Positions 21,334-31,106 of a stretch of DNA of 64,000 bases are shown here, piece by piece. A model generated the notes under the pieces. It saw only the letters and a program-made list of their open reading frames with translations, ran no database searches and had not been told where the DNA came from. Position 1 is the stretch's first letter. Every line of letters begins with the position of its first letter. Origin of the DNA: Lamellibrachia columna (taxonomy: Eukaryota; Annelida; Polychaeta; Sabellida; Siboglinidae); NCBI GenBank assembly GCA_963662155.1, contig OY759267.1:33522976-33586975 (forward strand), written 5' to 3'. The translations under genes and the position numbers were made by a program.

Positions 21334-21739
21334 CTGAAATATAACAAAAAAGTTATCAGGGTAACACAGTCATCAACACTAACACATCAAAATGTTTCAC
21401 CTTTGAAAAAAAAACAGTGACAAATTTAACGCCTGGACATAACAAACTAGTCTTGAAATTTGTAGTTTTGTTTTACCTGTCTGGTGGCGCTACCAACCCA
21501 TTTTGTCAATATGCTAGGCAACATGCTGTTTTTTGTTCATTTTACAAACAGTGAATAAAACAGTTACAATTGTTTCTCCAAAGAATCATAAAATAACCAT
21601 TCAGCTCCATCATGTTTAAAGGTAAAAAGATAAGAACCCTTAAAAACACCTTAGAAATGAATAGCTCATATTATGACATGCACAATGAACATTAGCGAAA
21701 CACTGACAGATGGTGACACAATACGACACAGTAACTCAC

Positions 21740-21876
21740 AGCCAGCAATCTGTCTCTGGCAGCGAGGCGTCCATCCTGCTCTGCAGTGCACCTCTCAATG
21801 ATCTTCGTCACAAAGATGCCGTTGTCTCCAGGAATGTGTTGGTTGCCAATGCCCCCAGCGATGCTGAACCCAAGAC
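21740..21876 (-). CDS. dlg1-like: dlg-like PDZ2 first exon
   Basis: A 137-bp exon encodes [38 protein letters not shown] and ARDRLLA. The [13 protein letters not shown] string is diagnostic of PDZ2 of Discs-large proteins. The carboxylate-binding GLGF loop is completed across the splice (G from the upstream exon). Two positions look odd for a DLG: ERC replaces the usual EGG, and ARD replaces the usual V/I-G-D turn. The acceptor CTGCAG and donor GTGAGT are strong. The upstream exon with PDZ1 was not recognised at higher coordinates. Confidence 0.95.
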
Positions 21877-21934
21877 CTGCAGCACACAAGTCACTCATTT
21901 AAAGGGAAACCAAAGTCATCGTTTTGGGCACACC

Positions 21935-22365
21935 CACCTATAAGAGTTACTAATACATAACCATTGGCAACTATAATTAAGAACATCATGGGTGGTTTAC
22001 TAGGGAAACCTTGCTGAACACACAGTATATTATTTTCATGGGCCGCCGCGCCATACTGTTAGATAAAACCTATATCATGAGTGTCATAGTCTGACAACAT
22101 TCACTCGCCAAATGAAAATATATTTGTATAATATCATTGGCCTTTACCCCGATTTTATAGAACTGCACATGCATTTATCGGTGGTGATGGTTAACATGTA
22201 AGTCTTTAGTCAACTGGAAAATTGATCAGAATCTCCAACTTTTACAACATATTTTGAGTAAACTACTGGCATGATAGTCTTGGTTTTAATTGCACATGGT
22301 TCGTTTTTATTACTTCTTTTAGGTGCATAGCCCCAAAACCATGACTTTTGTCTCACCTTAATATA
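21935..22365. repeat. dispersed repeat, copy 2
   Basis: Second copy of the element at 20300-20835, same orientation. Confidence 0.75.
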
Positions 22366-22404
22366 CACTTTGTTGACATGTCACATTGTTGTTTGAAGGT
22401 GCTG

Positions 22405-23300
22405 CCATGCATATGAAGTTGATTTGCCAGTAAGAATGGTGTAGCCACTGTACAGTGAATCCTGATGGCCCTGCCAAGGTGATTGATGTTGATGTGGCAA
22501 GTAACCACTGCGATGCATGCGCAAAATCTCGCAAAAAGTTAAATGATGTGCAATTCGATGTTTGGTATGACCAGTATAAAGGTGTCTGTTCAAATAACCA
22601 TGAAGGTAGTGCAGGTCAGATGGAGCCTCAAGGCATGCTTCGTGTGTTATTGATGTTAGAAGAGCAGTATAAGCTAAAGTACAGTGGGTATCTTGGGGAT
22701 GGGGACTCAAAGAGTTACTCGAGTGTTGCTAATGCTAACCCACCGGTCTATGAAGGTGTAAGTGTGGTGAAGTTAGAGTGTTGTGGGCATGTCCAGAAAC
22801 GAATGGGGAAACGGTTAATAGATAAAGTAGCCGAAATGAAGTCAAAGCCATTCAGAGAGGAGGGGAGGAGTTACAAAGGGATAGGTGGTGCAGCAGGTTT
22901 GACGAGGAAAGCCATTAGACAGATTCCGGGTCACTATGGTGGAGCCATCAGAGGTAATGTGGGTGACATGGGCAAAATGAAAATAGCAGTGATGGCCATC
23001 TGGAAGCACTGAAGGAAGGATCACAGTGATTGTGGTGACTGGTGCCCGGCTCTCAGTGGTGATGTAGACAGAGCCAACTCTCTGCCGAAGTTTGTGTTGA
23101 AGGTCATCAAAACTGTATTTGAGGCACCGAGTGATGACAGTTTGCTCTCCAAGTGCACTCATGGTGGAATGCAAAACTCAAATGAGAGCTTCCACCATTT
23201 GATCTGGAATCGCTGCCCAAAGAGTGTGTTTATGGGCAGGATGAGGTTGGAAGTAGCTGTCTATGATGCAGCCATTGTGTACAATGAAGGGGAAATGGGA
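22405..23300 (+). pseudogene. Mutator-like transposase, interrupted
   Basis: From 22455 a frame encodes the animal-type Mutator-like transposase core: HCDACAKSRKKL (zinc-ligand pattern), CSNNHEGSAGQMEPQGM, YSGYLGDGDSKSY with the catalytic DGDS region, LECCGHVQKRMGKRL, LTRKAIRQIPGHYGGAIRGN and IAVMAIWKH. A single TGA at 23010-23012 interrupts it. The same frame then continues with DCGDWCPAL, CTHGGMQNSNESFHHLIWNR and CPKSVF to about 23300, where a LINE fragment cuts it. Upstream, a piece reading KNGVATV lies in another frame, implying a frameshift near 22450. The usual N-terminal half is absent. The frame is clean enough to suggest recent decay. Confidence 0.82.
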
Positions 23301-23304
23301 AGGT

Positions 23305-23520
23305 TGCCCATATTTCATTGCCTTTATTTTCTTAGCTACCAATTCTGGAGTTACAACTAACGGACCTAAATAGTCAGATTTAGCCCCCTGAAATTTAGCA
23401 TCAGCAACTGGTAATGAACTAATATCTTCTTTGGTAAACACTGAACTGAAGTAACCATTTAGGTCTTCCGCCATTAAAAACCCCTGTGATATTATATTGT
23501 TTTGAGCCATTCTGCAATCG
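23305..23520 (-). mobile_element. LINE fragment: region between endonuclease and RT
   Basis: The minus strand reads AEDLNGYFSSVFTKEDISSL and LVVTPELVAKKIKAMK, the conserved segment just before the reverse-transcriptase core of CR1-like LINEs (normally followed by a DNKSPG motif). It breaks off at the Mutator-like pseudogene border near 23305. This part of the protein is missing from the truncated copy at 6166-7640, so the two may be complementary pieces of one family. Confidence 0.8.
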
Positions 23521-23799
23521 TGCATTACAGATTGGCCTTGTGTGGTTGGTTCCCCCACCTTTGCTGATATTTTGTCAGAGTATATAAACTAGGTCACAAA
23601 TGTTTTCATTGTATAAAAATAATGTATTTATGATGTATACATATTATTGTATTGCATTTTTCTATTTGGCTTATTATAAAGCTCGTATACAAACATACAT
23701 TTGACTTTGTTGTCTTCAGCAAACGAGCCACGGTTTCCATGTCATTAACTCTTTTGTAGGTAGCTTTGTCCCGCATAAATATTGTTTTGAGAATGAGAT

Positions 23800-23945
23800 G
23801 ATTGGTGTACATTTACTGTTGGTTGGAACAAGTAGTGTATTGGTATGCATGATTGGTGTACGTTTACTGTCAGTCAGAACAAGTAATATTGTTACACATG
23901 ATTGGTGTACATTTACTGTCCAATCAAAACAAGTAGTCTATTGCC
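23800..23945. repeat. tandem repeat of about 50 bp, 3 units
   Basis: TGATTGGTGTACATTTACTG followed by TCAGAACAAGTAGT recurs three times with small changes. Confidence 0.85.
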
Positions 23946-24413
23946 ATTGGTACAGATGATGATGCCTTGGCTTTATAAAGATTAATTATTTCCTAAGCTA
24001 AACTACCAGTATATTTGATATGTTGTGGCATAATAATGATGTGTGTAACTGTGATATCCATGTTCCAGGTTGTATTTCCCGGTGGTAGAAGTCACTGTTT
24101 TGAGTCAATGTTTAGTCTTGGTTTCAGTCATTCTAGTTAGCCTTATTTCTTTGGTAATTGTTTTTCTATGTGAATAAACTGTTGGTATATTTTATGTTGG
24201 TCTCAATATAAATGAAATTGTGTGTAGTGACATGCCATATGCTGCAGGTAACATTTTTGTTGACAGAAGTGGGATATGTATAAGAAGGCATTCACATAAT
24301 TCAGTTATTAATATTTTCGTGGGAATTTTTGTAGTTTTCCAGGTTGTTTTTCGACCTGCTGTATACTGTGGGTGCCTCACAATTTGTCTATATCAGACTA
24401 TCAGTACACTCAC

Positions 24414-24530
24414 CTGTGTCAGGTCAATCTCCATAGTTAAACTTTCCATCAATTCAATTTGGTTCAGATTAGACATCACAGATCCTTCCCACATCGCAGG
24501 ATGGGATTACTTGTCTTGACTTTCCTGAGC
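24414..24530 (-). CDS. candidate exon, unidentified
   Basis: Bounded by TTTCAG (24531-24533 side) and a strong GTGAGT donor (24408-24413). After an in-frame TAA an ATG opens SNLNQIELMESLTMEIDLTQ preceded by MWEGSVM, so it could be the exon where translation starts. The end, MEIDLTQ, faintly resembles the strand leading into DLG PDZ2, and the position upstream of the PDZ2 exon fits, but the splice phase (0) does not match the PDZ2 exon (needs one base) and the usual KGxKG is missing. Treat as unassigned. Confidence 0.3.
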
Positions 24531-25070
24531 CTGAAATATAATTTGTCAGGGTTAGTTGATAGCACTAATTCCATAATTATCATAATACTTGCAAAACTGT
24601 GAACATTACATACTGTCAGTAGTTAATTATTGTTATTTAAATGATTACATTGCACCAAACAACAAGGTGTTGTGGTGTGCTACAGAGAGGGGTGATTACA
24701 AGTACGAATATTAATGTAATCATGATTACAGTAATTATTGCAATCACAATTACTAATGTAGTCATGATTACAATCATTATTACAATCACGATTACGGTAA
24801 CATTTAAGAATATATATATATATTCACATAATGAATTAAATAAACCCTCATGTTATTATTATTGTCATCAATGTTATTCAACACAAAATCAAACACAATA
24901 TTAAAATACAGTCACAGTACACTTCATTAGGTTAGATACAAAATAAAGAGAAAACTCTGCTTGCATTGCCATTGTAGTTCCGACCTCGCCCTCGGGCTAG
25001 GTAAAAGATATATGCAGAAAAAATATGATTATTAAAATGGCAATGATTCGATAACAATTGAATTACTGAC

Positions 25071-25153
25071 CTGCTAGCTATAGGGCGAATCAATGAGTCG
25101 GCACGCAAATCATGCAATGACAGCAGACCAACATCTAGCATCTGTTTGTGCAT
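25071..25153 (-). CDS. candidate 5' exon, unidentified
   Basis: An ATG at 25153 opens MHKQMLDVGLLSLHDL and RADSLIRPIAS up to a GTCAGT donor (25065-25070). The DNA just upstream (25165-25300) is locally CpG-richer than its surroundings, as at many transcription starts. No family is recognised and the splice phase is compatible with several acceptors. Confidence 0.25.
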
Positions 25154-25164
25154 ATCACTACAAA

Positions 25165-25300
25165 ATCATCGTCTTCGCCTTTGTACGGTGATGCAAGCAC
25201 CAACGCGGTCGGGCACACGGTGCTGCATAGCCATAGCCTAGCCCTAGCCTAGGCATGGTAGCTTCCTCGGCGTAGCATGATGACTCAACGTAAACGTGCG
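25165..25300. promoter_or_regulatory. CpG-richer patch, possible promoter
   Basis: Contains CAACGCGGTCGGGCACACGG, repeated TAGCCTAGCC and ACGTAAACGTGCGCAGAC within an AT-rich surround. It lies immediately 5' of the candidate first exon on the minus strand. Suggestive only. Confidence 0.2.
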
Positions 25301-25929
25301 CAGACATCAGGATGCAATTTCTACAGGTTCACCACATCACATTACCTAGTCAGGAATCGTTGACAGTCAAAGCGCTGTTGTAATTTTTTAGTAGCAGATC
25401 TGGTAAAACTGTCACAAGCGATGCATCCATCTTGTCAACAAGTAAAAAATGGTTCTGGTATTCCGTTATCGCATATTCTCGTTGTTTAGCGTGTGTTCGA
25501 GAAGTGAGGCGTTTTCCACGATTTTTTTTGTGTTTTGTTGAAATTTCTTTAACTTTTTTATTTGGAATGAACAGAAACGTTATTTTGTTGACGTATGTAA
25601 ACATTTGTATATATAACAGAGACCCATATCTTTTTTTTCACTCCAGAATGCCTATTTACGAAATAAATCGCAAAAAATAAAAAATTTACATTGATTAGAT
25701 ATACGCAACTCAAACCACTCGTTTCGACAACAAGCAGGTATTTGTCACCATTAATGCATAGTTAGATAATATATATTTAAATATATGACATAACACAAAA
25801 TTGCTTCAGTTCCCCTTTAATCTGTAGTAAAACCCATACGGACGCTGCATTAGGTGCTGCCAACAACATGCTGTGATAGAGGTGTAAGTACCATGAGCCT
25901 AGATGGATACAGGGGCTATATAAGACTAC

Positions 25930-26174
25930 CTTCCTTCATCTGTTCTTTGATGAGGTCAGCCAGCGGTGCGGGCATACTACTCAAGTCTGCATGATACCCT
26001 GCATGCGATTCAGGTGCTGGTCCAACTTGAGCAACTTCTCGTGCATCACACGGAAACTCAGACCGAGAGCGTAGTGACACATCAAGTAGATGTCTGTCAT
26101 GAAGTTGTAGTTCGCCTCGACCACTGGTGCCACCTGCTGGCTGTCCATTGGGATGAGCCGAGTGTCGGACAGAT
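25930..26174 (-). pseudogene. ube4a-like: UBE4A-like ubiquitin-ligase exon with frameshift
   Basis: After a CTGCAG acceptor the exon reads LSDTRLIPMDSQQVAP, VVEANYNFMTDIYLMCHYAL and FRVMHEKLLKLDQHLNRMQ, matching the conserved core (Ufd2 fold) of UBE4A, an E4/E3 ubiquitin ligase that extends ubiquitin chains through a C-terminal U-box. The in-frame continuation hits TGA near 25990, whereas the neighbouring frame continues family-like with SSMPAPLADLIKEQMKEG to a GTAGTC donor. One base is therefore inserted or deleted near GGTATCATGCAGAC. No other UBE4A exon was found. It lies 5' of the dlg-like PDZ2 exon on the same strand, so it is either inside a dlg intron or a stray duplicated exon. Confidence 0.75.
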
Positions 26175-26490
26175 CTGCAGATGAACATCAGTTATCTTAA
26201 TATTTTATAATTATTGTAAATTATGGCCATTTAAATTTTTCCCCAGGAGTAACATACTTTTATAATTGCTATATAGTTCCCTGGTGTACAAAGTTAACAC
26301 AATTAAGATATCTACCTGAAGCTTAGATAGACTATAACATGGTTGTTGCTATTTATTTCATATTCCAGGTGAATTCTAAAAAATGTTGCTATTTTTTTAG
26401 AATTAAATAGTGATATGTTAGAACAGTTTTCAATTACTGCCAGAAAATGAGTTTGAGAGTGAGAGGGCAGTGTCTGAAAAAAAAAATATT

Positions 26491-26521
26491 AACTGGGCCA
26501 TAGTTTCTTGCTGGCCCAGTT
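26491..26521. other. perfect 10-bp stem hairpin
   Basis: AACTGGGCCA and TGGCCCAGTT are exact reverse complements separated by 11 nt, and a poly-A run precedes them. It may belong to a small inverted-repeat element; no transcript evidence. Confidence 0.6.
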
Positions 26522-26621
26522 CCATTTGCATCAGTCCAGGTGAGATTGAAATGGCCCCAAAAAATATAAATATATGTGTAACCTTGGTGGATTTAGCTGT
26601 ATATATATTTGTTAGGCTAGT

Positions 26622-26638
26622 CACTAGGGGGCGCTATG
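26622..26638 (+). promoter_or_regulatory. CTCF-core-like motif
   Basis: CACTAGGGGGCGCTATG matches the bilaterian CTCF core (CCASYAGRKGGC-type). The same core can occur inside transposons, so binding is unproven. Confidence 0.35.
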
Positions 26639-26984
26639 CCCAGTGTCACTGCCAGTTTAACAATCTGAGCGAGTTTTAGAGAGTAGCCTGTGCAGTTCGC
26701 CCTGGGCCGTAGAAGATGACACACGTTGTTACATGCAAGCAACCTTATCTTCAAAGTTTTCACTCTGTTTTCGCAATAATCATGATACAAGTCCTTGAGT
26801 ACATAGTTTTATTTGTGTTGAAGTGACATGCATGGCATTTTTATTAGCTCACAAGCACTAAAGTCACTGCACACTTTACATAAACTTTGGGTCTGAACAT
26901 TATAGTAAACAATTATATTAGTTAAAAATATTGAAAATTAATAAACCATGCTCAATAACACTTTTACCATTTGTTGCCAACATT

Positions 26985-27345
26985 TTTAATAAATTATGTA
27001 AATTAGGATCCAAGATGGCCACCAAATGTAGTGTAAATAATACCGAGAAGAGTTTGCAAACACGCACACAATGTGCACATACAAAACATCATTTATTTAA
27101 TGACAAGATGATTCATACTAACTCTTGTTTATAATTATTTTTAAAATATACCTAGGTAATTATATAATTATAGTAAAGAATTACGTCAATTAAGAGATTC
27201 ATGCTAGCCAAACCTTTTTACTAGATACATTAACATCCATGGTATCAAACGAAAGAGGAAACATGGACATTTAAGAAAAACACATTTTGCATAAATTATG
27301 CAAATTGAGATCCAAGATGGCTGCCAAATGTAATTTATATAAATA
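26985..27345. repeat. two direct copies of a 60-bp dispersed segment
   Basis: ATCCAAGATGGCCACCAAAT at about 27007 and ATCCAAGATGGCTGCCAAAT at about 27311 each sit in the same surrounding context of ATAAATTATG upstream and AATAATAC downstream. Probably ends of an old element. Confidence 0.65.
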
Positions 27346-27359
27346 ATACAGTTTTTATT

Positions 27360-27600
27360 ATGTTCACAATCATCAAATTGCTGAGTGCAAGGCTTGCCAT
27401 CCCAGAGACGACAGTTGCAGTGGCAGAGCATTTCTTGTGATTGTGAATCTTTGCATTCATAAAGCATTGCAGCAAGTCATATGGCATCTTCCTGGCATCT
27501 TCTTCTGCAGAAGATGTGCTGTTGGGATGCGACATTTCCTGATTTTCCTCCTCACTCTCTGAAGCGCTATCTTCGTCCTCGTTTTCCTTGAAATAAAATT
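27360..27600 (-). CDS. candidate exon(s), acidic then Cys-rich, unidentified
   Basis: One minus frame gives an acidic stretch ENEDEDSASESEEENQEMSH and KMPYDLLQCFM. The adjacent frame then gives CHCNCRLWDGKPCTQQF, a C-x-C-x3-L-x-x-GKPC pattern that I associate with poorly characterised invertebrate proteins, some linked to mobile DNA. A frameshift near 27460 would join them. Identification is tentative. Confidence 0.3.
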
Positions 27601-28550
27601 TTACATTGTGACTATGCACTCAAACTTATTAAAATAGTACAGTATTATTACAGCCAAAAGAAGTTTTCATTTGTTATGATTGTTCATTTTTAATCTACAA
27701 AATAATTTTATTTGGCCATAACATGGACATGGCTATCAAATGTATAATAATTATCAAACTCTATGCCTGTGCGGCATAGCCTATAGCCATTGTATGGGAC
27801 ATAGGCATAGCCATGTAATGATGTTGTTTACTTAATAAACATTACTCGTTCAAGCGTCAGAAAAGTTGATCAAATGCATATTTTTTACACTCAAAATACT
27901 TTTAAATATTTTATGCAGATTTTTATGCAAAGAAATGAAAAGGCCAAATGAATGATGTTTATTAAGGGTATGCCAAATGGCATATTATTCCAATTAAGAG
28001 CATGAAATGTGGACCCTGTAACATATGCCAAGCCTGTGGCTGAGCCTCATACAAAGCTGCCTGGACACAATGCTCCCAGAGCCCACATTTCGACATAGCA
28101 ATACAGTACATGTAGTAATATTCCTACAACACAACATTCATGGCATAACCAGTGAGCTACTGCGCCCCATGCTGTTTGATGCTAGACAAAATTGGTTTTG
28201 TGGGGGGAGGGGGGTTAATAGCTGTTTCATCCATCATCATACATTGATGCATTTTTCAAAAAGTTTATTTTTAGACCACTCTTCATAACACCGCTGAAGT
28301 TGAGCACACACAGTTTCGCTGTAAATGTAATGAAATGTTTCATGTATGTGGGAGGGGGATCTAAGGTTAAATGACAGTGGTTTTGTTTAGTATCAAACAT
28401 GTTTTGAGTTGGCCCTAAATCCATACAAACTACACTCCTTGTGAAGATATTGTTGTCTGCTTTAATAAAACAAAATGACCCTTTTTAGAAATTCTTTATT
28501 GAAAACCTTGACATTGAATGTTTGATCAACAAAAGAATTATACAACTGAC

Positions 28551-28617
28551 CTGCATCAAACTTGGCCTGGCTATTCTTAGACCGTGCTGGCTGAAGGAGA
28601 TTTGTTGGTGTCTTATA
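28551..28617 (-). CDS. candidate 67-bp exon, unidentified
   Basis: An acceptor TTGCCACTGGAG and donor GTCAGT (28545-28550) bound an open stretch reading YKTPTNLLQPARSKNSQAKF plus DA. The phase is 0 to 1. The composition is protein-like, but no family or neighbouring exon is recognised. A GTGA microsatellite lies just upstream (28637-28665). Confidence 0.28.
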
Positions 28618-28689
28618 CTCCAGTGGCAATGAAGAGGACCGAGTGAGTGAGTGAGTGAGTAAGTGCGTGAGAGTGATCATGTCAAATAT

Positions 28690-29293
28690 CACATTCCAAG
28701 AAACTGGAACGTCTGCTTCCAGAGCAGTGCAAAATTAAAAGTTAGTGTCAAATATGTCTGTGGGATGCGAGACTGCTAAAAAAATCAAATTTTGTTATTG
28801 TCGGTGGAGACACCTTATTTTTAATTATTTAGAAACATGTTGATATGATTTCCTTAATAATAATTATTGCATTAATTATTCACCAACACTACGACAATTG
28901 TAACAATTTCAGCATTGTTGCCACAGTGATTTGTTTATTATTGTTTCCTAGGATATATGTTAATTGAGCTCACATCTGGGTGACACAACTAATTGACACA
29001 TCTAGGTGACACATATTTCTTAATATTAATTACATATAACTACTTTTATACACTACTCGTACAGTTCATTGTTGACTCCTTTTTCTGGCACCACGAGTCA
29101 ATGAACGTTTGGATCTGACAACACTTCTCCTCCAATGACCCTTTGGTGTAGATGTGTCGACTTCCCACAAAACACACCTACATGGTGAAGAACAATTTAA
29201 CTTGATAAATATATCCACTTAGTACACATAAGTAACATTTATTGTTTTCATGACATACCACTTAAAGCTAAATAGGTTTTATACATATCAACA
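28690..29293. other. no recognised gene
   Basis: AT-rich DNA between the candidate exon and the tandem array. A short basic open stretch (GHWRRSVVRSKRSLTRGARK, near 29065-29150, minus) follows an AG but has no other support. Confidence 0.4.
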
Positions 29294-29337
29294 ATGGCCC
29301 TCCTGGCGGACAATTCAGAAGAACCGCAATTTATCCG
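29294..29337 (+). CDS. putative ATG-containing exon at unit edge, copy 1
   Basis: The ATG is the first base of the repeat unit. The exon would encode MALLADNSEEPQFIR up to a GTAGGT donor, phase 2. In copies 2 and 3 the Pro is Arg. Copy 1 lacks the sequence that precedes the ATG in the other copies, so it has no matching 5' end. The protein family is not recognised. Confidence 0.35.
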
Positions 29338-29626
29338 GTAGGTGGACGCGCGAGGTTAGGCGAAGACGCGTAAAGAAAGTTATTGCTCAATTTTGTTATT
29401 GTTACTGCGAAATTCGTATTTTTAGTTGTTTCGACATATGGACTGTTAGAAAACGAATATGGAGTTCCTACGGAAGTGCAGTATGCGCTTATTATTCTGC
29501 TCAAATTCGATATCTCCATATTATCGCCCCCATTTTCATACTGGAGGTGATTTTGCACCAGAAATAACGCAAATAGTCGCATGAACACCCTACCCTGAAT
29601 CACTGGCACTGCCATCAAGACTAGCG

Positions 29627-29716
29627 ATGTCCGACAACTCTAAAGGGGTAAGACCACTATAGACCTTACAGTTTATTGTTCCAAACGAAAATATAGTGTA
29701 TTAAATTGGCCACTCT
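29627..29716. repeat. 85-bp direct repeat, left member
   Basis: GATGTCCGACAACTCTAAAG followed by GGGTAAGACCACTATAGACC matches 31108-31190 in the same orientation, about 1.48 kb away. The pair brackets the transposase pseudogene and the MITE. Copies occur at +9369 and +18735. Confidence 0.88.
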
Positions 29717-29774
29717 TCCTCCTTTAGTCTTTACTAATCGGAGCTTTGCTTGTCTAAAATTTTCGCAGTAGAGA

Positions 29775-30567
29775 TTCCCCCGCTCCATAATTCAGCCTGT
29801 CAGTGGCTGCACAATTTATTCTGTATGTATAGAGCCACAATATCCTGGCAGCGACTTTGTTGTTCTACTACGACCCCTATTGTTTGTGATGCATTTTGCC
29901 CAGTATGATAAGACCCAGTGATTCTCGCTTAGCTATATCTGCTTTCCATGGATATGGTTACTGGAGCATCTTCAGGTAATCCTCGTAGCGTATTAATTGT
30001 CTTCATGTGGTCACGCCTTTTCGCCAAGTCTGCCAAAGTCATAGTTGCTGTCGCATTGTCAACTTTGTTTGCAGTCCGTTGCATGCTACTTCGGTACGGT
30101 GGTGGTACATCTAAGCTAGCAATTATCACACATGCACTGTAAATCTAGGAACAGCACACAATTAACTGTCAATAAGGGACGCATGCTCTGCAATGCACTC
30201 GTTATACATCTGTGTTGTTTTGTCTCTATGCATAATACGCATTTCTAATTGTGAGTCATCTTTCTTCAGGTATGTCGTTGTCAAGTCATCAGCAACACGT
30301 TTCTTCGGTCTCATGAGTTTGGCGCCATCCGATTTGCTCTCAGCATCTGGGATTTCGATGAGTCCACCTGGTGTAACTTTGGCGACTCTTGTGAATTCGG
30401 CTTGCGTGAGTCTTGGCATCCACATGCTTGGTGTGGAATTGTCTGCTACGTCTTTCTTGGACGTGTGCACAGTGTGCCCTTTCTGAAAGCCACATCTCCT
30501 CACATTTTTGGCTATTCGGAACTTCACTTTTCTTCTCCATGCTGATATCTGTATCAGAGTCAAACAC
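29775..30567 (-). pseudogene. degenerate Mutator-like transposase, array copy 1
   Basis: Reading from 30567 downward, frames encode SMWMPRLTQAEFTRVAK, LIEIPDAESKSDGAKLMRPK, SSMQRTANKVDNATATM, TINTLRGLPEDAPVTISM, then in another frame GQNASQTIGVVVEQQ and IVALYIQNKLC. This order matches the N-terminal and central part of a transposase-like protein family common in marine invertebrates, which I place with the animal Mutator-like group. At least three frame changes and a stop are present. All array copies share the same lesions, so decay predates the amplification. Confidence 0.68.
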
Positions 30568-30653
30568 TTTTACTATGTTTTGAATGTTTAAATGTTTTTC
30601 TTCGATTTGGTATAACTTTCATGCCGGTTTGTGAGATGTCGGAAATTAATTAG

Positions 30654-31106
30654 GGCACGGACCACAGTCAGAATCCATCCACCATTACATACATAAAGAA
30701 TCCCAAGGAAAAAATTAATTGTGCAGATAGGGTTTATTTGTGAGAGCAGAAATTGTGTGGATGAGGGATTGGAAGTGATGTTCTTGTGCACAGTAGCATA
30801 TAAGCTTTGAAATGATGCCATTTGTCAGTAGGTATGCCAGTTGCGTAAGGACACAGTGGCTGTTAGGCAGGATGTACTCATATTTGGGAAACCGGAGAAT
30901 TTCATGGCAGAAATGCAGGGGCCTCATGCTTTGAAGCAATTTATGCGAAAAGGAGGTATGTCATTTTCACGAATTTCACACACCAGGTGTCTTAGTGGGT
31001 CTGTAATTTTCTGTGAATTTAAAAAAAAATTGTAGGATAAATTTTCAATGTAGACGCAAGAACGTTATAATGGTCGTCTATGGGAAAAGTGACCGTGGTC
31101 CGTGCC
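30654..31106. mobile_element. MITE with 17-bp terminal inverted repeats, array copy 1
   Basis: The left end GGCACGGACCACAGTCA and right end TGACCGTGGTCCGTGCC are inverted repeats matching at 16 of 17 positions, 453 bp apart. No transposase inside. The right end abuts the second 85-bp direct repeat. No convincing target-site duplication. The size and structure fit a non-autonomous DNA transposon. Confidence 0.7.

Noticed and set aside
24414..24530. Upstream exon of dlg PDZ2 (MEIDLTQ)
   Set aside because: The splice phase does not match the PDZ2 exon and the conserved KGxKG before GLGF is missing, so I left it unassigned.
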